Under the pieces are notes generated by a model. That model ran no database searches and was not told where the DNA came from. It saw only the letters and a program-made list of their open reading frames with translations. Position numbers and translations under genes: made by a program. From Actinospineispora eucalypti (GTDB lineage Bacteria; Actinomycetota; Actinomycetes; Mycobacteriales; Pseudonocardiaceae), in assembly GCA_014208095.1 (NCBI GenBank), contig JACHMT010000001.1, positions 620,001 to 684,000 on the forward strand: a DNA stretch of 64,000 nt, read 5' to 3'. The number at the start of each line of letters is the position of its first letter. Within the stretch, counting starts at the first letter, position 1. This document shows positions 24,381-33,023 of this stretch, piece after piece.

Positions 24381-26062
24381 GCCGAACCTGAGGCCGAACC
24401 GGCCAGGTGGTTCGCGGCGATGTAGGCGAAGGCGGCGGCGGCGCCGATGGAGGCGCCGGCGCCGGGGTAGGTGCGACCCATCACCGTCGCGCTGCAGTTG
24501 CCGGCGGCGTAGACGCCGGGGATCGCCTCCCCCGAGGTGCTCACCACGCGGGCGTGCTCGTCGGTGAGCAGGCCGCCACAGGTGCCCACGTCACCCGGAT
24601 AGACCGGCACCGCGTAGAACGGCGGCCGGTCGATCGCCCCCAGGTTCGGGTTGGGGCGCACCCGGGGGTCGGAGAAGTACCGGTCGTAGTAGCTCTCGCC
24701 CCGGTGGAAGTCGGCGTCCCGGCCGGCGGCGGCCATCGCGTTGAACCGGCGCACCGTGTCGCGCAGCCCGGCCGGGTCGATGCCGCACGCCGCGGCCAGC
24801 CCCTCCAGCGTGTTCGCCTTCTTCAGGTAGCCGTTGCCGAGCAGTGAGCGGGGCGTGACGCCGGGCAGGATGTCGCCCAGTGAGTAGCGCCTGCGGTGCC
24901 GGCTGTCCAGCACGAACCAGCTCGGGACGGCCGGCACCCGTTCGTGGCGGGCGTAGATCGCCCGGCCGAACCGCGAGTAGTCGGTGGCCTCGTTGACGAA
25001 CCGGCGGCCGGAGGAGTCGACGACGATGCAGTGCGGCATGGAGCGGTCGAAGACGTGCATCTCGCGGGTGCCGTCCGGGCGCTGTCCGGTGCCCATCCAG
25101 ATCGCCTCGTCCATCAGGGCCACCGCGCCGCCGATCGCCTGCGCGGCGGTGATGCCGTCGCCGGTGTCGCCGGGGTTGCTCATCGTCCACTCGGTGGAGG
25201 ACGGGTGCGGACCGTACTCCTTGCGCATCGCCTCGTTGTGGGAGAAGCCGCCGCAGGCCAGCAGCACCGCGCGGGCACGCACCGCCACCGTGGTCCCGTC
25301 CGGCCGGGCGAGCTCGGCTCCGGTCACCCGTCCTTCGCGTGAGACCAGCGAACGCAGGCCCAGCTCGGTGTACAGGGGGATGCCCCGTTTGGTGAGCGCG
25401 AGCAGCAGCTGTCCCATCAGGCTGGCCCCCAGCCCGTCCACCCGCCGGCCGCGCAGCAGCCCGCCCAGCGCCCGGCCGGCGATCCGGGCGGCGGTGGCGG
25501 CGCCGTGTCCGGTGCGGGTGGCCACGCCGGCCGGGCTGACCTCCTCCATGTGGATCGGCACGCCGGGGAACAGCTGCCGCGCGCGCAGCCGTTCCCGCAT
25601 CGGGCCGAGCCGGCGCAGGTCGAACGTGGCGCCGCGCACCGAGCGGCCCTCGGGCAGCCCGCCCGGGTTCTCGGGGTAGTAATCGCTGTAGCCGTAGCAG
25701 CGCTCCAGCTCCAGCCCCTGCTCGCGCAGGAAGCCGATCATCTTCGGCCCCTGCGAGATGAACGCCGCGCGGCGCTCCCTGGACGACGCCGGCCCCGGGT
25801 CCCCGCCGCCGTCGATCACCGAGTCCAGGTAGGCGTGCGCCCACTCCGCGGAGTCCGCGACGCCGTCCTCGACCAGTAGCGGGTTGTTCGGGATCCACAT
25901 CAGGCCGCCGGAGAGCGCGGTGTTGCCGCCCAGCACGTCGGTCTTCTCCACCACCACGGTGCGCAGGCCGGCGGCGAACGCGGCCAGCGCGCCGGTCATC
26001 CCGGCCACGCCGGACCCCACCACCAGCAGGTCGGTCTCCTCGGGCAGGGCCGGCTGAGTCAT
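24377..26062 (-). CDS. FAD-dependent 3-ketosteroid delta1-dehydrogenase-like protein
   Basis: 561 residues, the usual KstD/fumarate-reductase-family length. LLVVGSGVAGMTGALAAFAA is the FAD Rossmann motif and VVEKTDVLGGNTALSGG the second. The C-terminal GNCSATVMGRTYPGAGASIG contains the catalytic Tyr-x-Gly-x-Gly region of KstD. The family introduces the 1,2 double bond in 3-ketosteroid ring A; a related 3-keto-4-ene or 5-alpha substrate is possible. An AGCAAGTGCT site lies 31 bases upstream. Confidence 0.88.
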   Translation of the reverse strand: MTQPALPEETDLLVVGSGVAGMTGALAAFAAGLRTVVVEKTDVLGGNTALSGGLMWIPNNPLLVEDGVADSAEWAHAYLDSVIDGGGDPGPASSRERRAAFISQGPKMIGFLREQGLELERCYGYSDYYPENPGGLPEGRSVRGATFDLRRLGPMRERLRARQLFPGVPIHMEEVSPAGVATRTGHGAATAARIAGRALGGLLRGRRVDGLGASLMGQLLLALTKRGIPLYTELGLRSLVSREGRVTGAELARPDGTTVAVRARAVLLACGGFSHNEAMRKEYGPHPSSTEWTMSNPGDTGDGITAAQAIGGAVALMDEAIWMGTGQRPDGTREMHVFDRSMPHCIVVDSSGRRFVNEATDYSRFGRAIYARHERVPAVPSWFVLDSRHRRRYSLGDILPGVTPRSLLGNGYLKKANTLEGLAAACGIDPAGLRDTVRRFNAMAAAGRDADFHRGESYYDRYFSDPRVRPNPNLGAIDRPPFYAVPVYPGDVGTCGGLLTDEHARVVSTSGEAIPGVYAAGNCSATVMGRTYPGAGASIGAAAAFAYIAANHLAGSASGSA

Positions 26063-26092
26063 GGCGCTGTTCTACTCCGCCGGCCGTTAGAC

Positions 26093-26102
26093 AGCAAGTG
26101 CT
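26093..26102. promoter_or_regulatory. AGCAAGTGCT site upstream of the KstD-like gene
   Basis: Identical to the reverse complement of the right part of the 30147 palindrome and set in GTTAGACAGCAA, also seen at 15899. Suggests common control of the KstD-like gene, an SDR and the Rieske/FadD promoters. Confidence 0.5.
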
Positions 26103-26298
26103 CTCTTTCTGTCGCGAACGATAGGATTACTACTGTAGGGATTCGACATACCTTGAGGGGTCGCGATTCACCTGGCCGTGCTGTGCCGAGGTCACGGTCC
26201 GGTCACGTTGGGCCTATCCTTCTGGGTTCGTCCACCCGCCAAACTCGCCAACCGGACGACCACAGCGCTGGGCCGCGGTCCAGCGGAGGAGGAACTGC

Positions 26299-27438
26299 GT
26301 GCCTGACAAGGCAGTCCGCGAACAGTTGACGATCACCCTCGAGGACCGGCCCGACGACGAGTGCCTCGCTAGCTGGGACCGGCTGGTCGCCTCGGCGGGG
26401 GACAGCGATGTGACCCAGCTCAGCGCGTGGGCGCGGGTGCGCCGGTTGGCCGGGTTCGAGTCGCTCTACCTGCACGTGTGGCGGGGCGCGGAACTGGCCG
26501 GCGGCGCGTTGGTGCTGCGCAAGAAGGTCGGCCCGCTGGGGCGCGTCGGCTATCTGCCGTACGGGCCGGTGCTGGTCGACGAGCCGGGGGAGCCGGGTGA
26601 GCCCGGGCGGGACCGGCGATCGGTGTGTGAGCGGTTGGCCGCCGGGCTGGCGGCGATCGGCCGCCGGGACGTGGCGCTGTTCGTGCAGCCGCCGGGTGGT
26701 GGCGAGGACATGGCGCTGGAGCTGTTGCGCCGGGGTTTCCGGTTCTCCCGGGACGGCGGTGCCCGGGTCGCGCCGGCCGAGACCATCCGGGTGGACCTGC
26801 GGGTGCCGGAGGACCAGCTCCGCTCGCGGCTCAGCCGGCGGCTGCGCACCTGGGCCAACCAGTGGCCGCGCAAGGGGGTCACCGTCCGGACCGGCGACGA
26901 ACGGGACCTGCCCCGGCTCACCCTGCTCGCCGAGGCGACCGCCAAGTTCCAGGGGTTCCCGCCGTTCGCCGAGTCCTACCTGCGCGCGCTCTACACCAAC
27001 CTCAACGGGCACGCCGTGCTGCTGATCGGCGAGGTGGAGGGGCGGCCCGTCGCCGCCGAGCTGTTCACCGGCTGCGGTGGCGTGTTGAAGAGCCGCATCC
27101 GGGGCCTGGACCGGGCCGACCCGCGCGCGGAGAGCCTGAACGTGGGCAGCGCGATGACCTGGGAGGCGATGCGCTGGGCCAAGGCGAACGGCTACCACGC
27201 CTACGACTTCGGCGGCATCCGCCCCGAGTCGCTCGCCGCGCTGCGCGCGCCCGGCCCCACCGACCGCGCCGCGCTGGCCGGCCCCGACCAGTTCAAGGTC
27301 AAGTTCGGTGGTGACCTGCTCAGCTACCCGCCGCCGGTGGAGATGATCGGTTCGCGCGCTCTGCGCGGCGGTTACGACCTGCTCCAGCGCGGCGACCTCC
27401 TGACCACCGTCCGCGAGTCCCTCCGCGGCGGCCGCTAA
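26299..27438 (+). CDS. FemABX-family aminoacyltransferase (GNAT fold)
   Basis: 379 residues, GTG start after GGAGGAGG. Two GNAT-like halves: VTQLSAWARVRRLAGFESLY early, then LFTGCGGVLKSRIRGLDRAD and DFGGIRP and QFKVKFGGDL late, which are FemX/lipid II:glycine glycyltransferase hallmarks. Such enzymes add an amino acid from tRNA to lipid II stem peptides. A function in cell-wall cross-bridges is likely, unrelated to the catabolic genes around it. Confidence 0.88.
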   Translation: MPDKAVREQLTITLEDRPDDECLASWDRLVASAGDSDVTQLSAWARVRRLAGFESLYLHVWRGAELAGGALVLRKKVGPLGRVGYLPYGPVLVDEPGEPGEPGRDRRSVCERLAAGLAAIGRRDVALFVQPPGGGEDMALELLRRGFRFSRDGGARVAPAETIRVDLRVPEDQLRSRLSRRLRTWANQWPRKGVTVRTGDERDLPRLTLLAEATAKFQGFPPFAESYLRALYTNLNGHAVLLIGEVEGRPVAAELFTGCGGVLKSRIRGLDRADPRAESLNVGSAMTWEAMRWAKANGYHAYDFGGIRPESLAALRAPGPTDRAALAGPDQFKVKFGGDLLSYPPPVEMIGSRALRGGYDLLQRGDLLTTVRESLRGGR

Positions 27439-27454
27439 CCCCTCCCCCTCACCG

Positions 27455-27573
27455 CCGATTCAGTGGGTTCCGCACGCTGGTTCAGTGGGTTCAGCACACC
27501 GATTCAGTCAGCACTGTTGACTGAACCAGTGTGCTGAAGTGACTGAATCACCCTGCTGAAGGCACTGAATCAG
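27455..27573. repeat. 22-bp array, family B, head-to-head arms between convergent genes
   Basis: Forward units start at 27455, 27477 and 27499; inverted units run to 27573. TTCAGTCA and TGACTGAA face each other around a 7-base centre near 27515, giving a long potential hairpin. The last inverted unit supplies the stop codon of the TetR gene. Confidence 0.9.
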
Positions 27574-28235
27574 GTGGGGGTGGGGGTGGGGTCGGAGGGG
27601 TTGCGGGCTGATAGGGCGGTGTACATGTAGTTGGTGATCTCGCGGATGATGCGTTCGCGGGACGGATGGGTGGGGCCGGGCTCGAAGAGCAGGTCGTCGT
27701 GCAGCACCATGCCCATCACCATGGCGAACGAGCAGCGCACGGTCACCGGGTTGTCGAGGTCGGTGAAACCGAGGTCGGCCGACGCCTGGCGTACCCAGTC
27801 GTCCATCTTGAGCAGCTCGTGGCTGATCACCGAGCCGTGCCCGTTGCTCTCCGAGGGCAGCGAGCGGAACCGGGTGATGCAGATGTACGCGAGGATCATG
27901 CCCCGGTTGTCGGCCAGCGTGTCGTAGAGCAGCTCGACGAAGGAGCGGACCACCTCCTTCCCGGAACGGGGCTGCCGCAGCTCGGTGGTCCACTGATCGG
28001 TGAACGACGTCCAGAACCGCTGGTAGGGCTCCACCACCGCCTGGTCGAACAGGCCGGCCTTGGAGCCGAACTGGCGGTAGATGGTGGCCTCGGTGACCCC
28101 GGCCTCCAGCGCCACGTCCCGCGTGGTCGCACCGGCGTAGCCGCGCGCCGCGAACAGCTCGCGCGCGGTGGACAGGGTCAGCTCCCTGACCTCCTCGGTG
28201 GAGCGCCGTCGCCGGGGCTTGGGGTTATTGCTCAC
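27570..28235 (-). CDS. TetR-family transcriptional regulator
   Basis: 221 residues. RRRSTEEVRELTLSTARELF and TTRDVALEAGVTEATIYRQF form the DNA-binding domain. It begins 4 bases after the stop of a FadD-type ligase, so the two are cotranscribed. The promoter of that operon carries a KstR2-type box, making this protein a candidate for the binding factor. The C-terminus ends in PTPTPT, encoded by a C-rich tract that abuts the repeat array. Confidence 0.9.
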   Translation of the reverse strand: MSNNPKPRRRRSTEEVRELTLSTARELFAARGYAGATTRDVALEAGVTEATIYRQFGSKAGLFDQAVVEPYQRFWTSFTDQWTTELRQPRSGKEVVRSFVELLYDTLADNRGMILAYICITRFRSLPSESNGHGSVISHELLKMDDWVRQASADLGFTDLDNPVTVRCSFAMVMGMVLHDDLLFEPGPTHPSRERIIREITNYMYTALSARNPSDPTPTPT

Positions 28236-28239
28236 TCAA

Positions 28240-30072
28240 CTACCCTACCTGCGTGTATAGCTGTTCGATCTCGACGGCGTAGCGGGCGTGCACGCCCCGC
28301 CGCTTGAGTTTGGCGGTCGGGGTGAGCAGGTCGGTGTCCGGCAGCCACGGGTCACCGAGCACCAGGTGTGCCCTGATCCGCTCGGCCGGGGCCAGCCCGG
28401 CGTTCACCCGGTCAACCGCGGCCGCCACCTCGGCGAGCACCGAGGGCGCCTTGGCCAGCGCCGGCGGGTCCAGGTCGGTCAGGCCGTGGGAACGCCCCCA
28501 CTCGCGGGCATAGTCCGGGTCCAGCACCAGCAAGATGGACACGTAGGGGCGGCCGTCGCCGATCGCGCAGGCCTGGCCGATCAGCGGGCACTCGCCCTTG
28601 ATGCCGTTCTCCAGCAGCACCGGGGACACCTTGTGCCCGGACTGCGGGACCAGGATCTCCTTCTTCCGGTCGATCACCGACAGATTCCCGTCGTCGTCCC
28701 AGCGGCCGATGTCGCCGGTGTGGTACCAGCCGTCCTCGGTGATAGCCTCGGCCGTCTTCTCCGGGTCGTGCAGGTAGCCGGCGAACACCGACGGCCCGCG
28801 CACCAGGATCTCCCCGTCCGCCGCGATCATCATCTCCAGGCCGGGCACCGGCCGGCCGGAGGTGGCGAACACGATGTGGTGCGGGTCCCAGGACATGAAC
28901 CCGGTGGTCTCCGACGACCCGTACACGTCGGAAACCGGCACCCCGGCCGAGATGAAGAAGCGCAGCGTCTCCGGGGCCAGCGGGGCCGCACCGGTGATCG
29001 CCATCCGGATGTCGGCCAGCCCCAGCCGGCGCAGCACCGGGGTGATCGCCTCCTCGCGCACCGAGGACCACCGCGCGGCCAGGTCGGACGGCACTTCGGC
29101 TCCCGAGTTGCGTAGGCAGTGCACCTGCCACCCCACCTCCAGCGCCGCCTCGAACCCGGCCCGCGCCGAGGGGTCGCCGATCAGCGAGGCCTCCACCCCG
29201 GCCCGCAGCTTCTCCCACAGCCGGGGCGCGCAGAACCACCACTCGGGCCGCACCTCGGCCATCATCCGGCCGACGTCGGCGATGTTCTCGCAGGTGGTGA
29301 CCGCCGTGCCGCCGAGCAGGTGGTAGTAGTGGGTGATCTGCCGCTCGCCGATGTGGGCCATCGGCAGGTAGGACAGCTGGCGCAGCCCGGCCATGTCCAG
29401 CCCCATCATCGAGAAGTGCACGGTCATCGCGTAACAGATGTTGCGGTGGGTGAGCATGACGCCCTTGGGTGCCCCGGTGGTGCCCGAGGTGTAGATGACC
29501 GTGGCCAGGTCCTCCGGCCGCACGGACGCCGCGGCCGCCGCGAGATCCAGCCCGGGGCCGTCCAGCAACGACGCGAACGGCGTCACCGCCGCGGAGGGGG
29601 CCTCGCCGGTCAGCAGCACGATGTGCCGCAACGCCGGCAGCTGGGAACGCACCGCGAGCACCCGCTCCAGGAAGTCCAGGTCCTGCACCACGACCACGGC
29701 CGCACCGGAATGCCCGAGCACGTAGGCGATCTGGTCCGGCGGCGCGGAGTTGTACAGCGAGAACGGGGTGCCGCCGGCGAACATCGTGCCCACGTCGACG
29801 AAGTGGAACTCGGGCCGGTTGCGGCACAGGATGGCCACCAGCTCGCCCCGGCGCAGCCCCAGCCGGCGCAGCCCGCCCGCCACCAGCGAGACTTGCGACG
29901 CGTACGAATCCCAGCTGAACTCACCCGACGGCCCGCGCAGGGACATCTCCCCGGACCGGGCCTCCACGGTGGAGAGAAAGCGCGAGCAGAGCGTCTGCCC
30001 GGCCACCTGGCGCTCGAACTCGCGGCGTACCCGGAGGATCTCCTCGCGCGCGGGATGTGTGGGATGCGTCAT
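28240..30072 (-). CDS. Long-chain acyl-CoA synthetase (FadD15-like)
   Basis: 610 residues, the longer type. VIYTSGTTGAPKGVMLTHRN, YGSSETTG, GWYHTGDIGRWDDDGNLSV and RKKEILVPQSGHKVSPVLLE are the adenylate-forming motifs. The C-terminal lobe has LTPTAKLKRR with the catalytic lysine. It activates long-chain or cyclic acids with ATP and CoA. It is divergent from the Rieske operon and cotranscribed with a TetR gene. Confidence 0.93.
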   Translation of the reverse strand: MTHPTHPAREEILRVRREFERQVAGQTLCSRFLSTVEARSGEMSLRGPSGEFSWDSYASQVSLVAGGLRRLGLRRGELVAILCRNRPEFHFVDVGTMFAGGTPFSLYNSAPPDQIAYVLGHSGAAVVVVQDLDFLERVLAVRSQLPALRHIVLLTGEAPSAAVTPFASLLDGPGLDLAAAAASVRPEDLATVIYTSGTTGAPKGVMLTHRNICYAMTVHFSMMGLDMAGLRQLSYLPMAHIGERQITHYYHLLGGTAVTTCENIADVGRMMAEVRPEWWFCAPRLWEKLRAGVEASLIGDPSARAGFEAALEVGWQVHCLRNSGAEVPSDLAARWSSVREEAITPVLRRLGLADIRMAITGAAPLAPETLRFFISAGVPVSDVYGSSETTGFMSWDPHHIVFATSGRPVPGLEMMIAADGEILVRGPSVFAGYLHDPEKTAEAITEDGWYHTGDIGRWDDDGNLSVIDRKKEILVPQSGHKVSPVLLENGIKGECPLIGQACAIGDGRPYVSILLVLDPDYAREWGRSHGLTDLDPPALAKAPSVLAEVAAAVDRVNAGLAPAERIRAHLVLGDPWLPDTDLLTPTAKLKRRGVHARYAVEIEQLYTQVG

Positions 30073-30146
30073 ACTCTGGCTCCGTCCCTAGATAGTCATC
30101 GCTCTCCAAATAGCGGCACCGCACCGCTGGACAGCGTGACTCTTCA

Positions 30147-30160
30147 AGCAAGCACTTGCT
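30147..30160. promoter_or_regulatory. KstR2-type operator AGCAAGCACTTGCT
   Basis: Fits the pattern AnCAAGnnCTTGnT known for KstR2, the TetR-family repressor of late steroid (HIP) catabolism, at every fixed position. It sits between the divergent FadD (start 30072) and Rieske (start 30256) genes and can control both. The assignment to KstR2 itself is inference. Confidence 0.65.
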
Positions 30161-30255
30161 ACCTAGTGAGAGTGGTCGTAGCGTACTGTGCCGCGGCACA
30201 CACCGACAGCGTCCGAGTGCCGCGTTCCCGTGCGGCAACACCGGAGGCTCCCACC

Positions 30256-31665
30256 ATGACCACGTTCGACACCCCGAGAGCGGCACAGAAAACCCAGGCG
30301 CGCAGTTCCGGAGCCGTCCCCCAGGAAGTGCTGGCCACCGAGGCGGAGTACCAGGTGGTCCCGGGCGTGCTGCGCACCGAGGTGCCGGCGGACTTCGGCA
30401 CCAAGGACCTGCCGAGGGAGCGCTACCTGTCCGCCGACTACCACCGGCTCGAGGTGGAGCGGATGTGGTCCAAGGTCTGGCAGATGGCCTGCCGGGAGGA
30501 GGACATCCCGAACGTCGGGGACGCGCTCAACTACGAGATCGTGGACGAGTCGATCATCGTGGTGCGCACCGGGCCGGACCAGTTCAAGGGCTACGTGAAC
30601 AGCTGCCTGCACCGGGGCACCCAGCTGATCAGGGGCAAGAGCAGCCAGAACAGCTTCGTCTGCCCGTTCCACGGCTGGTCCTGGAACCTGGACGGCAGCA
30701 TGAAGAACCTGCCCTGCGCCTGGGACTTCCCGCAGCTGGACAAGGCCAAACTCAACCTGCCCGAGGTGAAGGTGGACACCTGGGACGGCTGGGTCTTCAT
30801 CAACCTGCACCCCGAGAGCTCGAGCCTGGACGAGTACCTGGGCGAGATCCTGCCCGCTCATTTCCGCGAGATGCCGCTGAAGACCCGGTTCAAGGCGGCG
30901 CACGTGCAGGCCCGGGTGCCGGCCAACTGGAAGGCCACCATGGAGGCCTTCATCGAGAGCTACCACGTGTTCATCACCCACCCGCAGATCGTCAACTTCA
31001 CCGGTGACCACAACACCCAGTACGACGTCTTCGACCGGCACAGCAACCGGATGATCACGCTGATCGCGGTGCCGTCGCCGAGCCTGGGTGACTCGGTGGA
31101 CGAGCAGGAGGTGGTGGACTCCTTCGCCGAGTTCCTGCAGACCGAGGCCCCGGACATCCCCGAGGGCAAGACCGCGCGGGACGTCGCCGGCGAGATCCAC
31201 AAGGAGACGTTCCAGCAGATCTACGGCGTGGACATGTCCAAGATGTCCAACACCGAGCTGATCGACGCCATCGAGTACGCGCTGTTCCCCAACTTCATCC
31301 CGTGGGCCGGCGACGGGTTCCCCATCGTCTACCGGTTCCGCCCGGACGGGGACAACCACATGTCCTGCATCGTGGACGTGATGCTCATGGGCATGTGCCC
31401 GGAGGGGATCGACCCGCCGACGGCGGAGATCCACTGGCTGGACCCGGCGCCCGGTTCCGACTCGCCGGACTGGACGCAGGCCCCGGAGCTGGGGGCCCTC
31501 GGCCCGATCCTGAACCAGGACATGGGCAACCTGTCGCGCGTGCAGCGCGGGCTGCGGGCCAGCAAGAAGGACGTCACGTTCTCCGCCTACCAGGAGTCCC
31601 GCATCCGGCACTTCGCGCACATCCTCGACCGGTACCTGGCCGACGGCTCGGAAGGGGAGGCCTGA
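30256..31665 (+). CDS. Rieske non-haem iron oxygenase, alpha subunit
   Basis: 469 residues from ATG 30256 (GGAGG upstream). The Rieske cluster is C117-x-H119 and C136-x2-H139. The mononuclear iron site is indicated by ESYHVFITHPQIVNFTGDHN. The length and C-terminal domain fit ring-hydroxylating oxygenases active as alpha-only oligomers; no beta subunit is adjacent, although NTF2-fold genes exist elsewhere in the island. Substrate unknown, probably a polycyclic or terpenoid ring. The stop overlaps the P450 start (TGATG). Confidence 0.93.
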   Translation: MTTFDTPRAAQKTQARSSGAVPQEVLATEAEYQVVPGVLRTEVPADFGTKDLPRERYLSADYHRLEVERMWSKVWQMACREEDIPNVGDALNYEIVDESIIVVRTGPDQFKGYVNSCLHRGTQLIRGKSSQNSFVCPFHGWSWNLDGSMKNLPCAWDFPQLDKAKLNLPEVKVDTWDGWVFINLHPESSSLDEYLGEILPAHFREMPLKTRFKAAHVQARVPANWKATMEAFIESYHVFITHPQIVNFTGDHNTQYDVFDRHSNRMITLIAVPSPSLGDSVDEQEVVDSFAEFLQTEAPDIPEGKTARDVAGEIHKETFQQIYGVDMSKMSNTELIDAIEYALFPNFIPWAGDGFPIVYRFRPDGDNHMSCIVDVMLMGMCPEGIDPPTAEIHWLDPAPGSDSPDWTQAPELGALGPILNQDMGNLSRVQRGLRASKKDVTFSAYQESRIRHFAHILDRYLADGSEGEA

Positions 31666-33023
31666 TGTACGACCAGGGAACCTTCGACGGCCTGCCCTAC
31701 GACCCGGCCGAGTACGACCCGCGCTCGCCCCAGGTCAAGCAGAACATCGAGGCACACTTCGCCGCGCTGCGCCAGCACTGCCCGGTGCACCACCACGTGT
31801 TCAGCGAGGCGGAGCAGAAGGAGATCAACGAGAACCCCTTCGTGGCCGGCCCGACCACCGACCTGTACTCGTTCCTGAAACACTCCGACGTGGAACGGAT
31901 CCTGCAGAACCCGGACGAGTTCCTGTCCATCGAGGGGGCCGGGCCGGAGCGGATGACCCCGGTCGAGGGCACCGGGATGCTGGTCTGGTCGGACGGCGAC
32001 CCGCACCGGCGGTCCCGCAAGATCTGCCTGCCGGCGTTCTCCCCGAAGAACATCGCCCCGCTGGCCCCGATGCTCCAGGTCCGCATCGACGACCTGATCG
32101 ACGGCTTCGCGCACAAGGGCGCCATCGACCTGATGGAGGAGTTCGCCCTCCCGGTCACCAGCAGCATGATCGCGCACCTGATCGGGCTGCCCATCGAGCG
32201 CTCGCCGGAGATCCTGGAGTGGGGCCAGGCGATCATCGGCACCTTCGGCGGCGACGACGAGTCCTACCAGAAGGGCCTGTGGTCGCTGGGCAAGATCGGC
32301 GAGTTCCTGGCCGAGGTGGGGCCGGACCGGGCGCGCCGCCTGGCCGAGGGCGAGGAGCTGTTCGACGCGGTCACCCATGTGCTGACCTCGACCGACGAGA
32401 ACGGCTCGCGGTTCACCCCGCAGGAGGCGGTGGTCGCGGTCTCCCAGTTCCTCGGGGCCGGCATCGAGTCCAGCGCCACGGCCATGTGCAACGGCATCTA
32501 CCTGCTGTGCACCAACCCCGATGAGCGCCGGAAGCTGGCGGACAACCCGAAGCTGATCGGCACCGCGGTGGAGGAGATCCTGCGCTTCATGGCCCCCATC
32601 GAGGGCACCTGCCGCACCGCCGCCGAGGACACCGAGGTCGCCGGCACCCGGCTGCGCAAGGGCCAGAAGATCCGGCCGGTCTACGCGAGCGCCAACATGG
32701 ACGCCGACGTGTTCGACAACCCGCGCCAGTTCCGGGTGGACCGGGAGCGCGCCGAGCTGTCCAAGCACATGACCTTCGGCAAGGGTGTGCACTCCTGTCT
32801 GGGCGCCGCCCTGGCCCGCCGCGAGCTGGCGCTGGGTATCTCCACGCTGCTGCGCCGGCTGCCCGACCTGGCCCTGGACCCGACCAAGCAGCCCACCCGC
32901 AACCCGATCTTCCTGGTGCACGGCTTCGACTACCTGCCGGTGCGCTGGGACCCGGCGGGCGTGCTGCCCCGCGCGGAGGACCCGGCGGCCACCGCCAAGG
33001 GCACCCTGGCGGAGTCGAGATGA
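31665..33023 (+). CDS. Cytochrome P450
   Basis: 452 residues. FGKGVHSCLGAALARREL holds the haem-thiolate Cys at about residue 378, EEILRF is the ExxR helix, and LGAGIESSAT is the I-helix, with Glu-Ser in place of the common Asp/Glu-Thr pair. The N-terminal NENPFVAGPTTDLYSF insert is longer than in CYP125/142. Electrons probably come from the [3Fe-4S] ferredoxin at 17878. It is translationally coupled to the Rieske gene before it and the swivel-domain gene after it (ATGA). Confidence 0.93.
   Translation: MYDQGTFDGLPYDPAEYDPRSPQVKQNIEAHFAALRQHCPVHHHVFSEAEQKEINENPFVAGPTTDLYSFLKHSDVERILQNPDEFLSIEGAGPERMTPVEGTGMLVWSDGDPHRRSRKICLPAFSPKNIAPLAPMLQVRIDDLIDGFAHKGAIDLMEEFALPVTSSMIAHLIGLPIERSPEILEWGQAIIGTFGGDDESYQKGLWSLGKIGEFLAEVGPDRARRLAEGEELFDAVTHVLTSTDENGSRFTPQEAVVAVSQFLGAGIESSATAMCNGIYLLCTNPDERRKLADNPKLIGTAVEEILRFMAPIEGTCRTAAEDTEVAGTRLRKGQKIRPVYASANMDADVFDNPRQFRVDRERAELSKHMTFGKGVHSCLGAALARRELALGISTLLRRLPDLALDPTKQPTRNPIFLVHGFDYLPVRWDPAGVLPRAEDPAATAKGTLAESR

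Noticed and set aside
31665..33023. P450 Glu-Ser in the I-helix as loss of the proton-relay pair.
   Set aside because: Glu and Ser are tolerated variants at these positions and other P450 motifs are intact.
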